NCBI RefSeq assembly: GCF_016786355.1
Contig: NZ_JADWYX010000044.1
Span: forward strand, 1-64,000
Direction of reading: 5' to 3'
From: Frankia sp. AgB1.9
GTDB lineage: Bacteria > Actinomycetota > Actinomycetes > Frankiales > Frankiaceae
DNA length: 64,000 nucleotides
Below the pieces are notes generated by a model. The model was not told where the DNA came from, searched no databases, and was given only the letters and a program-made list of their open reading frames with translations. Below are positions 34,703 to 42,709 of this stretch, one piece after another. A program made the position numbers and the translations under genes. Each line of letters begins with the position of its first letter. Positions within the stretch are counted from its first letter, which is position 1.

Positions 34703-35139
34703 TCCAGCTCCGCCAACGCCCTCCGCGCAGCGATCACAGCCTGCGCCACCGCCACCGGATCGGGCGCCGCCGCGACCTGGCCGCGCAGTTCCGCCACCGC
34801 GGCCCGCAGCACGACCCGAATCTCTTCCCAGCTAAGTGGGCCACGGTCGTCTGCCATCCGCACTGGCGCCGACGTCGCGGCCTCATTCACCCCGGCGAAT
34901 TCAAGCTCCCCAATCGCCCCTGTGATCTCCGTGCGCGCGCGCAAGGCCCGCGACTCCTCCACCAACGGAGACGCGAGAAGCCCAGCCAGTGCGTGATACA
35001 GCAACGCCAACCCGATCTCCACGTTTCGGGGCCCCTCGGCCGGCAGCGATCCCGCGGCCCCACGCCACCAACCGACGTCCAAACGCCCAGGGAGATCGGC
35101 ATCGGTGGTTGTCTCGAAGTCCATCTCGTCCCGATCCAT
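34699..35139 (-). CDS. small partner protein (about 150 residues), second copy
   Basis: The 146-residue product starts at ATG 35139. The N-terminus is acidic (MDRDEMDFETTTDADLPG). A helical part follows (GWWRGAAGSLPAEGPRNVEI; LALLYHALAGLLASPLVEES), then LSWEEIRVVLRAAVAELRG and the closing helix (DPVAVAQAVIAARRALAELE). It is related to the 153-residue protein at 32302-32763 in the positions listed there. The stop overlaps the following 565-residue gene by 4 bases. I do not recognise the family. Confidence 0.65.
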   Translation of the reverse strand: MDRDEMDFETTTDADLPGRLDVGWWRGAAGSLPAEGPRNVEIGLALLYHALAGLLASPLVEESRALRARTEITGAIGELEFAGVNEAATSAPVRMADDRGPLSWEEIRVVLRAAVAELRGQVAAAPDPVAVAQAVIAARRALAELE

Positions 35140-35614
35140 CCAGCACCTCCAGTAGGCCGCCCCCGCAACATCAGCCCCAGTCCAACATCACGAACCCGAA
35201 GCGCACCAGGCCCCGAGACCCAGCTGTGGAAAACTCTCCGCCGCACCATCCTCGGGAAGGCCATCGCCAGAACACCGCGAACCGCATGGGAACACGCAAA
35301 CGCCGAGGCCGAACACGAGGACTCATTGCACGCCGCGACCGCACGCAAGGGTCAGCACGATGGCCACCCGTAGGAACGACACCCACACACCCCGGCGTGA
35401 CCGATCAGTCCCCGATTCACCGACCACCGGCACCAACTGACGATTCCTGGCCCTCCACCATCGCATTCCACCATCGCACCGCTGCGCACGGTGGCACGCG
35501 AGGACGACGTGAATGCCCACGATGACGTCGGCGGCAATCATTTTCGCACGATGCCCTTTGCGAGGGCCTTCACGGTGTCATTGGCGGTGACCCTGATTCG
35601 AATCGTGCTTCGGC
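35140..35614. other. gene-free region between unknown operon and integrase operon
   Basis: About 475 bases without a convincing gene; it should hold divergent promoters. Notable words: a TGTGGAAAA near 35224, a direct repeat CCACCATCGCA around 35456-35480, and GCGAGGGCC plus GGCGGTGACC close to 35560-35592, again echoing the GAGG words of the 14.1 and 32.9 kb regions. No tRNA-like fold seen. Confidence 0.5.
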
Positions 35615-35905
35615 ATGAGTGCGATTACCCCTGACCACGGAAACGGTGCCCGCAGACCGAGGCGGCCCACCCAGGCGACCCGGGAGCCAGGCCGAGCCGA
35701 CCAGCGGGTCCTGCTGACCCTCGACCAGGTCCTCGTCGAGCTGGGTGGCCCGGACGATCCGTTGCCACGGTCGACCTGGCACGACTGGCAGGTCAAGGGC
35801 ACCGGACCGAAGGTCATCAAGCTGCCCAACGGCCAGGTCCGGGTCGCCCGCGACGACCTGAACGCCTGGCTGGAGAGCCTGACCCACGACCCGTCGACCC
35901 GATGA
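35615..35905 (+). CDS. excisionase-type helix-turn-helix protein
   Basis: The 96-residue product is encoded immediately before the integrase, with an ATGA overlap. After a basic N-terminus it has LLTLDQVLVELGGPDDPLPR, STWHDWQVKGTGPKVIKLPN and GQVRVARDDLNAWLESL, the helix-wing-helix of small excisionase/MerR-like factors, with a Trp-containing recognition helix. Small genes of this kind next to integrases usually act as recombination directionality factors. It would set excision versus integration of the island together with the integrase. Confidence 0.8.
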   Translation: MSAITPDHGNGARRPRRPTQATREPGRADQRVLLTLDQVLVELGGPDDPLPRSTWHDWQVKGTGPKVIKLPNGQVRVARDDLNAWLESLTHDPSTR

Positions 35906-37554
35906 GCCCTCGCCAGAGCGCCGTGAGCCCCGACGACGAGAACCGGCGTACGACGTTCGACGTCCGCGTCTGGTCCGTCAAGAAGATCGCGCTCAAGAAG
36001 GGTGGCTTCAGCTGGCAGACCCGCTGGCAGGTCGCAGGCAGGCCGCGGGCGAACACCCGCACCTTCGCGTCGAAGGCGGCCGCCGCGTCCCGTCATGCGG
36101 AGATCCTCACCGCGGTGCGCAAGGGCCAGGCGTTCGACGTCGAGACGGGTCTCCCCTTGTCCGAGTGGCTCGCCATCCCACGATCGGTCTCGGCGCCAGC
36201 GCCAGGGCCGGCGCCGGGACGGACCTGGCTCGCGGTGGCGCGGGACTACGTCGACGCGAAGTGGGCGGAACACCAGGCCCCGGGCACCAGGCGCACCATC
36301 GCCACGGTCCTGGGAGCGGTCACCCCAGCTCTGTTCGACGAACGACCACCGAATGCGCTCACCGATCTGGTCCACGAGGCATTGGTGGGCTGGGTCTTCC
36401 TGACCGGAGAACGGTCAACCTTGGCTCCGGGCGGACGACGGGTCGAAAACGAGCCGCCCGACACTTGGGCAGCGGTGCTCACCTGGATGGAGGCACACAG
36501 CAGGCCCATCGCCGACCTCGCAGACCCCGATGTCGCGCGTGCGGCACTCGTGGCGCTCTCCCACCGCCGTGACGGGAAGCAGGCCGCAGCGAACACGATC
36601 AGCTCGCGACGCATGTACTTCGGCCAGGTCCTGAACTTCGCCGTCGCCCGGGGCGACCTCGCGTCCAACCCGCTGCAGGGTGCGCAGTGGACACCCCCAC
36701 GCCGAGTTGTGGTCGTCGACCGGCGCGCCGTCGTCGACCACCGGCGGGCACTGCGACTGCTCGCCGCCGTCGCCGACGAGCGGCCTGACCTCGAAGCGTT
36801 CTTCGCCTGCATCTACTACGCGGCGACCCGACCCGGCGAGACGAACGAGCTGAACATCAACCAGCTACAGCTCCCAGAGACCGGTTGGGGAGAAGCCGCG
36901 CTCGAAGGCAACAATCCCGAGGTCTCGCCGCGCTGGTCGGACGAGCCAGACAAGCCCCGGCAGGCCCGCCAGCTCAAACACCGCGAGCAGGGCGAGGTCC
37001 GGCCAGTACCGCTACACCCTGACCTGGTCGCCCTCCTGCGCCGGCACATCGAGGAGTTCGGAATCGCCCCCGACGGCCGGATCTTCCGGTCGACAACCGG
37101 CGGCCCGATCAGGATGTCGACCTACCTGACCGTCTGGCGCAGAGCGCGCGAGCGGGCGCTGACACCCGCGGAGGCGGCCTCGCCGCTCGCGCGCCGGCCC
37201 TACGACCTGCGGCACGCAGCGGTGTCCCGCTGGCTGAACGCCGGCGTGCCGCCCACACAGGTCGCCGAGTGGGCCGGGCACAGCGTGCGCGTGCTGCTCA
37301 CCGTGTACGCCAAGTGCATCGTCGGCGAGGAACAACGCGCGCTCCGGCTCATCGACGCCTCCTTCGCCACCGAGCAGGAACCCGACGAGTCCCCTGCCAC
37401 GCCGGCACCCACACAGAGCGTGAGCGCCGCAGAAATCCACGGAAAATCCACAGACACCCGGATGCGACCGGACGCAGCCGGACAAAACCGGATACCCAGC
37501 GTCACCGATCCCAGCCCGGCCGCCGACCTCGCAGACGACTCCTGGGGCCTCTGA
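35902..37554 (+). CDS. tyrosine recombinase / integrase
   Basis: This 550-residue protein has an N-terminal arm-binding/SAM-like part (about 1-290, including TLAARAHC-type helices being absent and SRHAEILTAVRKGQAFDVET present) and a C-terminal catalytic domain. Catalytic residues in order: Arg in YYAATRPGETNELN (about 311), Arg-His in RRPYDLRHAAVSRW (about 436-437), His in EWAGHSVRVLLT (about 460) and the nucleophilic Tyr in LTVYAKCI (about 469). The first box His is Tyr, common in actinobacterial integrases. It ends 21 bases from the stop of the acyl-CoA dehydrogenase gene, so the attachment site probably lies in that gap or the dehydrogenase 3' end. The C-terminal ~80 residues are Pro/Ala-rich. 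Confidence 0.9.
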   Translation: MSPRQSAVSPDDENRRTTFDVRVWSVKKIALKKGGFSWQTRWQVAGRPRANTRTFASKAAAASRHAEILTAVRKGQAFDVETGLPLSEWLAIPRSVSAPAPGPAPGRTWLAVARDYVDAKWAEHQAPGTRRTIATVLGAVTPALFDERPPNALTDLVHEALVGWVFLTGERSTLAPGGRRVENEPPDTWAAVLTWMEAHSRPIADLADPDVARAALVALSHRRDGKQAAANTISSRRMYFGQVLNFAVARGDLASNPLQGAQWTPPRRVVVVDRRAVVDHRRALRLLAAVADERPDLEAFFACIYYAATRPGETNELNINQLQLPETGWGEAALEGNNPEVSPRWSDEPDKPRQARQLKHREQGEVRPVPLHPDLVALLRRHIEEFGIAPDGRIFRSTTGGPIRMSTYLTVWRRARERALTPAEAASPLARRPYDLRHAAVSRWLNAGVPPTQVAEWAGHSVRVLLTVYAKCIVGEEQRALRLIDASFATEQEPDESPATPAPTQSVSAAEIHGKSTDTRMRPDAAGQNRIPSVTDPSPAADLADDSWGL

Positions 37555-37575
37555 CCAGCGTAAACAGCGGCCTGA

Positions 37576-38739
37576 TCAGCCCTTCAACAGCTGACGCGAC
37601 ATGACTACCCTCTGTATCTGGTTCGTGCCCTCGTAGATCTGGGTGATCTTGGCGTCGCGCATCATGCGTTCGACGGGGAAGTCGCGGGTGTAGCCGGCGC
37701 CGCCGAACAGCTGGACCGCGTCTGTGGTCACAGACATCGCGACGTCGGAGGCGTAGCACTTCGCGGCGGCCGTGACGAAGCCCAGATCCGGCTCGCCGCG
37801 CTCCGCGCGAGCGGCGGCGACATAGACGAGGTGACGGGCGGCCTCGATCTTCATCGCCATGTCGGCGAGCATGAACTGTACGGCCTGGTTGTCGGCGATC
37901 CGCCGGCCGAACTGCTTGCGCTCCTTCGTGTAGGCGATCGACGCCTCCAGCGCCCCCTGCGCGATACCGACCGCCTGCGCGCCGATCGTCGGCCGGGTGT
38001 GGTCAAGGGTGCGCAACGCGGTCCGCAGTCCGCTGCCGGGAGCGCCGATGATGCGGTCGCCCGGGATGCGGCAGTCGGAGAAGTGGATCTCGCGGGTCGG
38101 CGAGCCCTTGATGCCGAGCTTGCGCTCCTTGGAGCCGATCTCGAAGCCCGGGTCGTCCTTGTGCACGACGAAGGCGGAGACACCGTCGACCTTGCGGGCG
38201 GCGTCCGGCTCGGTCACCGCCATGACCGTGTACCAGGTCGAGACGCCGGCGTTGGTGATCCAGGTCTTGGTGCCGTTGAGAACCCAGTCAGACCCGTCCC
38301 GGCTGGCCCGCGCCCGCATCGACGCCGTGTCCGAGCCGGCCTCCCGCTCGGACAGGGCGTAGGAGGCCATCGCCTCGCCGGCCGCGATCGACGGCAGCAC
38401 GAGCTTCTTCAGCTCCTCGGACCCGGCGAGCAGGATCGGCATCGTGCCGAGCTTGTTCACCGCCGGGATCAACGAGCTCGACGCGCAGCCGCGGGCGACC
38501 TCCTCGATCACGATGCACGTCGCGACCGAGTCGGCGCCCTCGCCGCCGTACTCGGTGGGGACGTGTACGGCGGCGAACCCGGCCCGGTTCAGCGCGTCGA
38601 GCGCCTCCTGGGGGAACCGCTCGTTCTCGTCGACGTCGGCCGCGTGCGGGACGATCTCGGCCTCGACGAGATCACGGACCGCCGCGCGCAGCGCGTCGTG
38701 CTCCTCGGGAAGCCGGTACAGATCGAAACCGGAGTCCAC
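37576..38739 (-). CDS. acyl-CoA dehydrogenase
   Basis: The 387-residue product starts at GTG 38739 (GGAAGAAGG ribosome site), the normal length of the family. It has an N-terminal helical domain (LYRLPEEHDALRAAVRDLVE), the FAD/substrate loops (YALSEREAGSDTASMRARAS; WITNAGVSTWYTVMA) and the C-terminal helical domain. The catalytic base lies in QIYEGTNQIQRVVMSRQL (Glu of YEGTNQ). The enzyme oxidises short/medium acyl-CoA to enoyl-CoA in the cytosol, passing electrons to ETF. It is followed on the same strand by nothing but the integrase border; upstream lies the 3-hydroxybutyryl-CoA dehydrogenase gene, 68 bases away, so the two likely form a beta-oxidation/butyrate-type unit. Confidence 0.92.
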   Translation of the reverse strand: MDSGFDLYRLPEEHDALRAAVRDLVEAEIVPHAADVDENERFPQEALDALNRAGFAAVHVPTEYGGEGADSVATCIVIEEVARGCASSSLIPAVNKLGTMPILLAGSEELKKLVLPSIAAGEAMASYALSEREAGSDTASMRARASRDGSDWVLNGTKTWITNAGVSTWYTVMAVTEPDAARKVDGVSAFVVHKDDPGFEIGSKERKLGIKGSPTREIHFSDCRIPGDRIIGAPGSGLRTALRTLDHTRPTIGAQAVGIAQGALEASIAYTKERKQFGRRIADNQAVQFMLADMAMKIEAARHLVYVAAARAERGEPDLGFVTAAAKCYASDVAMSVTTDAVQLFGGAGYTRDFPVERMMRDAKITQIYEGTNQIQRVVMSRQLLKG

Positions 38740-38807
38740 CTTGCGCCTTCTTCCTACCTTGCTGGTGGGGATGGCTGGCTGGTCGGGATGGCTGGTCCTC
38801 GGCCTGG

Positions 38808-39695
38808 CTAGCCGCGGTAGTCGTGGAACCCACGACCACCCTTCTTCCCGACCAGTCCAGCGTCCACCATCCGGGCGAGCAGCGGCGGCGACGAGTACAG
38901 CGGCTCCTTGAACTCGTCGTACATCGACTCGGCGACCGCCTTCACCGTGTCGAGGCCGATCAGGTCGCACAGCGCCAGCGGGCCCATCGGGTGGCTGCAG
39001 CCCAGCACCATGCCGTTGTCGATGTCCGCGGCCGAGGCGAAGCCGGACTCGAACATCCGGATCGCGGACAGCAGGTACGGGATGAGCAGCGCGTTCACGA
39101 TGAAGCCGGCGCGGTCCTGCGACGTGATGACCTGCTTGCCGAGCGGGCCGGTGACGAACGTCCGCGCGGTCTCGATCGTCGACTCGCTGGTCAGCAGCGA
39201 CGGCACCAGCTCGACGAGCGGCAGCACCGGAACGGGGTTGAAGAAGTGGATCCCGACGACCTGCTCGGGCCGGCTGGTCGCCATGCCCAGCTTCATGATC
39301 GGGATGGAGGACGTGTTGGACGCGAAGATCGCCGCCGGGTCCGCGACCACCTTGTCGAGCGTCGCGAAGATCTCGGTCTTGAGCTGCTCGTTCTCGGCGA
39401 TCGCCTCGACCACGAGCTGCCGGTCGCCGAAGTCGCCCAGGTCCGTGGTGAAGGCGATCCGGCCCAGCGCCGCGTCCCGTTCCTCGGCGGAGAGCTTCCC
39501 GCGCGTGACGCCACGCTCCAGCGAGCTGGCGAGCCGGGCCCGCCCTGCGTCGGCGGCGCGCGCGTCGACCTCGCGTACCAGCACGTCCAGGCCGGCGCGG
39601 GCGGCGACCTCCACGATGCCGGAGCCCATCAGTCCGCAGCCGATGACGCCGAGCCGCTCGACCGTCGGCGCGGCGGCGCCCACCTGCTCGCCCAT
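38808..39695 (-). CDS. 3-hydroxybutyryl-CoA dehydrogenase
   Basis: The 295-residue product from ATG 39695 (GAGAGGGG upstream) matches the family length (about 285-290). The NAD-binding Rossmann motif is LGVIGCGLMGSGIVEVAARA, with an acidic strand end in VLVREVDARA. Next are the catalytic segments AAIFASNTSSIPIMKLG and VVGIHFFNPVPVLPLVELV (catalytic His). The C-terminal dimerisation domain has SQDRAGFIVNALLIPYLLSA and SHPMGPLALCDLIGLDTV. It interconverts 3-hydroxyacyl-CoA and 3-oxoacyl-CoA. It is transcribed toward the acyl-CoA dehydrogenase gene. A perfect inverted repeat lies 92-118 bases before its start. Confidence 0.92.
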   Translation of the reverse strand: MGEQVGAAAPTVERLGVIGCGLMGSGIVEVAARAGLDVLVREVDARAADAGRARLASSLERGVTRGKLSAEERDAALGRIAFTTDLGDFGDRQLVVEAIAENEQLKTEIFATLDKVVADPAAIFASNTSSIPIMKLGMATSRPEQVVGIHFFNPVPVLPLVELVPSLLTSESTIETARTFVTGPLGKQVITSQDRAGFIVNALLIPYLLSAIRMFESGFASAADIDNGMVLGCSHPMGPLALCDLIGLDTVKAVAESMYDEFKEPLYSSPPLLARMVDAGLVGKKGGRGFHDYRG

Positions 39696-39786
39696 CACGA
39701 GTCCCCTCTCCGTATTGCCGCCCAGCTGCCGGGTGTCAGGGGGCGGTCCGACACGCCATCTTTTCCTGGTACGAACCGAACTGTAG

Positions 39787-39813
39787 GACGTCCAGCTAAA
39801 TGGGCTGGACGTC
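39787..39813. promoter_or_regulatory. perfect 10-bp inverted repeat upstream of the hydroxyacyl-CoA dehydrogenase gene
   Basis: Arms GACGTCCAGC (39787-39796) and GCTGGACGTC (39804-39813) are separated by TAAATGG. It lies between the 3' end of the carbinolamine dehydratase gene and the start of the hydroxybutyryl-CoA dehydrogenase gene, both on the minus strand. It could be an operator for a dimeric repressor (for example TetR-type control of fatty-acid genes) or a weak terminator; there is no U-tract. Confidence 0.5.
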
Positions 39814-39950
39814 ACGAGATCGGATTAGTACCGAGTGCAAATTGGCGCTCGTCCACCCTAGACCGCGAACCGCTACGAAGGCCGCGTGATCCGGTGCGAG
39901 CGATCCCACCGCCGGCCGAGCGTGGTGCCCGGGAAGGCTGGCCGGACGCG

Positions 39951-40265
39951 TCAGGCGCCGTCGGAGGCGGTGAGCGCTGCGGCGAGGCCATCGATGGCCC
40001 GGGCCTGTTCGAGGTCGAGCACGGTGATCCCACCGGCGTCGTGGGTGCTGAGCGCGAACGTGACCCGTCGCCACCGGATGTCGATGTCCGGATGGTGATC
40101 CATCTCCTCGGCCACCGCGGCGACCCGCCGGACGAGCTCGATGCCGGCGAGGAAGCTCGGCGCCGTCACGGTGCGCCGGATCGCGCCGTCAGCGAGGGCC
40201 CAGGCGGGCAGCCCCCGCAGTCCCTCGGTGATCTCGTCCGTGGACAGCGGCGTCGGGCGTGCCAT
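39951..40265 (-). CDS. pterin-4-alpha-carbinolamine dehydratase
   Basis: The 104-residue product starts at ATG 40265 (MARPTPLSTDEITEGLRGLP). It carries the family signature: a helix with AAVAEEMDHHPDIDIRWRRV, in which the two adjacent His and the following Asp/Trp form the active site, and VTFALSTHDAGGITVLDLEQ with a third His. The length is that of bacterial PCD/DCoH proteins. The enzyme dehydrates 4a-hydroxytetrahydropterin, usually to recycle cofactor for phenylalanine hydroxylase, but no hydroxylase gene is in the window. Cytosolic; it appears to be its own transcription unit or the tail of one with the LCP gene. Confidence 0.92.
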   Translation of the reverse strand: MARPTPLSTDEITEGLRGLPAWALADGAIRRTVTAPSFLAGIELVRRVAAVAEEMDHHPDIDIRWRRVTFALSTHDAGGITVLDLEQARAIDGLAAALTASDGA

Positions 40266-40408
40266 GCGGACTCCTCGGGGGTGACCGGACGGTTGCCGCC
40301 CACGCCGGACGGCCCCGCCCAGCCTAGTGCGGCGACCGCAGGGAGCCCGCCCGTTCGCGTGACCGCTGGCCGGCGTCAGCGCCGCCCGGTACCGCACACA
40401 GCCCGCGG

Positions 40409-42493
40409 CTATTTGACGCAGCCGGCGGCGGCCGACACGGGCGCCTGGGTGTAGTACGGCACCGTGGCGCCCGGCGTCCGGGCGGCGGCGGTCGGTGTGG
40501 CGATGACCGAGGTGTCACCGCTGACCAGGTCCTCGCCGACGACCAGGGTGAGCATTCCGCCGGTGGCCGTCGCGGTGGCCGAGGAACCGGCTGGCGACGT
40601 CGTCGGGACTCCCCCGGAACCGGCGGCGGCCTCGGTGTTCGGGACCAGCCGGGCCCCGGGGATGTCGGCGAGCAGCCGGCTGGCCGCGGCGGCCTGGCTC
40701 TGCGGGTAGAGCACCTCGGTGCTGGCGATCTGGCGCGAGGCGTTGGTGCCGACGCGGACCACCTGGTAGCCGGCGGCGCGCAGCTTGGCCGCCACCTTGT
40801 TGGCGGTGCCGCCGGTCGGGCTGCCGTTGAGCACGGTCACCCGGATCTGGCTCGGCGCGACGGTCGGGCTCGGCGCCACGGACGGCGTCGGCGATCCCGC
40901 GGCGGGCGCCGCGTCGTCACCGTTGATGATCTGCTGGACGAACGCGCGGACCATGGCCGGGTCGTAGAGGGCGTAGTAGACCGGGGCGGACTGCGCGCCG
41001 GACAGCGGGATCGTGGTGAAGTGCACCTGCCCAGCGTCCATCGCGTGCAGCCGCTCGGCGAGGGTCCTCAGGTCGGTCAGGCTCGTGCCGGAGTCGACCG
41101 TGATCGCGCCGGTGACGGCGTTCAGGAACCCGGCGAGCTTCCCCGGGTCGGTGAGCAGGTTCCCGCTGTTGACCTTCCGGAAGACCGCCGCGAGGAACGC
41201 CTGCTGACGCTGGATCCGGGAGTAGTCGCCGTTGACGAAACCGTGGCGCTGCCGCACGAACGCCAACGCGTTGTCGCCCTCGAGGACATTGGCGCCCACC
41301 TGCCCACGGAACCCGGACATCGGGTCGTTGAGGTTGGTCGACGTCTTCCCGTCCTCGGCGACGTATTCCTTGAACGGGTCCTTGACCATGCAGACCTCGA
41401 CGCCGCCGAGCACGTCGCTCATCTGCTTGAAGCCGCTGAAATCGATCTCGGCGAAATGGTCGATGCGCACGTTGGTGACGTTTTCCAGGGTCCGCAGCAA
41501 CAGCGCCGGGCCACCGAGGTTGAACGCCGAATTGATCTTGTCGGTGCGCGCGGAGTGGTGCTTGCCGGCAGAGTCGGTGAACGCCGGGATGGTCACCTTG
41601 AGGTCACGCGGGACCGAGACCAGGGTCGTCGAGCCGTTGGACCCGAGATAGCCAATCATCATCGTGTCCGAGCGGGCGCCGCCGACCTCGGCCGAGTCCG
41701 CGCCGGTGCGCACGTCCGAGCCGACCAGCAGCCAGGTCTCCCGCCCATGCGGGATCGCGGGCGGGCGGGTCCCCTCCACCCGTCCGGCGCTCAGGTCGGT
41801 GCGGCTCAGCTGCGTCTCGTAGTACTTCGTGGCGCCATAGCCGAGCCCGATAACGAGGAACAACGCGCACGACACGATCGCGGCGAGGCCGACGACCAGC
41901 GCCCTGACGAGGCCACGCGGCCGTCGAGGCGGCCCGCCGTCCTCCTCGGGCCGCGGGCTCAGTTCCGGGGGCAGCGTCCCGCCGCCGTCGAGCACGATCA
42001 CGGCCGTCGGCGCCTCGCTGGCCGGGAGGGCCGCCGGCTCCGCGGCGCCGACGCCCTCGGCCGCCGCGCCGGTGGGGCGGCCACCGTCACGCGGCCTGGG
42101 GAGTGCCGTGGTGGCGGGCGCGTCCACCGGCTGGTCCGCCCCGGCGGGCGGCGGTGCTGAGACGGCCGGCGCGGGCGCGGGCTCGGGATCGCCAGCCAGC
42201 TGAGCGAGGCGAGCGCGCGGCGACATCCGACCGATCCCCGCCGGGTCACCACGATGGGCGACGCCGAGGGGCGCGGCCCGGCGCCTGACGGCCCCCGAGT
42301 CGCCTGACCCGCGGGTGTCTGTCCTGCCCGGGACACGGCCGTTTGCCGGCTCACGGTCCCGCGCGGGCGCGGGCTCCTGAGCGGCGGCCACGCGCTCCCG
42401 GGCGGCCACGGGCTCCTGGGCGGCGTCGGCGGTCGGCTCAGCGGCGGCCGGCTCCGTCGGCTGATCGCCGGAGAGCACCTCTGGACCGCTCAC
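40409..42493 (-). CDS. LCP (LytR-CpsA-Psr) family cell-wall ligase with LytR_C domain
   Basis: I choose GTG 42493 (VSGPEVLSGDQP; CGAGAGG upstream), giving 694 residues; a TTG at 42574 would add 27. The first ~195 residues are a Pro/Ala/Arg-rich cytosolic tail. One membrane helix follows (VVGLAAIVSCALFLVIGLGY, about 200-225), then the extracellular LCP domain (GGARSDTMMIGYLG; TTLVSVPRDLKVTIP; NVRIDHFAEIDFSGF; ALAFVRQRHGFVNGDYSRIQ with the conserved Arg pairs). The LytR_C domain is at the end (IRVTVLNGSPTGGTANKVAA). LCP enzymes attach polymers such as arabinogalactan or teichoic-type glycans to peptidoglycan. The last stretch is a short Thr/Ala tail. Confidence 0.9.
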   Translation of the reverse strand: MSGPEVLSGDQPTEPAAAEPTADAAQEPVAARERVAAAQEPAPARDREPANGRVPGRTDTRGSGDSGAVRRRAAPLGVAHRGDPAGIGRMSPRARLAQLAGDPEPAPAPAVSAPPPAGADQPVDAPATTALPRPRDGGRPTGAAAEGVGAAEPAALPASEAPTAVIVLDGGGTLPPELSPRPEEDGGPPRRPRGLVRALVVGLAAIVSCALFLVIGLGYGATKYYETQLSRTDLSAGRVEGTRPPAIPHGRETWLLVGSDVRTGADSAEVGGARSDTMMIGYLGSNGSTTLVSVPRDLKVTIPAFTDSAGKHHSARTDKINSAFNLGGPALLLRTLENVTNVRIDHFAEIDFSGFKQMSDVLGGVEVCMVKDPFKEYVAEDGKTSTNLNDPMSGFRGQVGANVLEGDNALAFVRQRHGFVNGDYSRIQRQQAFLAAVFRKVNSGNLLTDPGKLAGFLNAVTGAITVDSGTSLTDLRTLAERLHAMDAGQVHFTTIPLSGAQSAPVYYALYDPAMVRAFVQQIINGDDAAPAAGSPTPSVAPSPTVAPSQIRVTVLNGSPTGGTANKVAAKLRAAGYQVVRVGTNASRQIASTEVLYPQSQAAAASRLLADIPGARLVPNTEAAAGSGGVPTTSPAGSSATATATGGMLTLVVGEDLVSGDTSVIATPTAAARTPGATVPYYTQAPVSAAAGCVK

Positions 42494-42709
42494 ACGGACG
42501 ACCTCTCGACCGACTGACGGGTACCGGGCGGGACCAGGCTCGCGGCCCGGCTGCCCGGGATCTCTACCCGACAATTGTTAAGAACTTCGACCCTACCCAC
42601 CGCTTTTTACGGCCGGCTCACCGCCGGTCGCCGCGCCATGGTGACGGCCGTCTCAGTCCGCACGTCAGCGGCCCGCCGCCGAGCGACCGGTGGCGCCGGC
42701 GGCGGCCGG

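Larger units (their letters stand above)
14133..37554. mobile_element. integrative-element-like island, right border at the integrase
   Basis: Genes in support: integrase and excisionase at the right end, a second excisionase-type HTH, a TraG/VirD4-like coupling ATPase, multiple overlapping unknown genes with shared modules, AT-rich conflict cargo and interspersed repeats. No relaxase, replication initiator or VirB4 homologue is recognisable. The left end is not defined by a visible att repeat: it could be near 14.1 kb, at the broken genes around 13.5 kb, or further left beyond the lanthipeptide operon and the mosaic at 0.6-3.9 kb. Confidence 0.55.
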
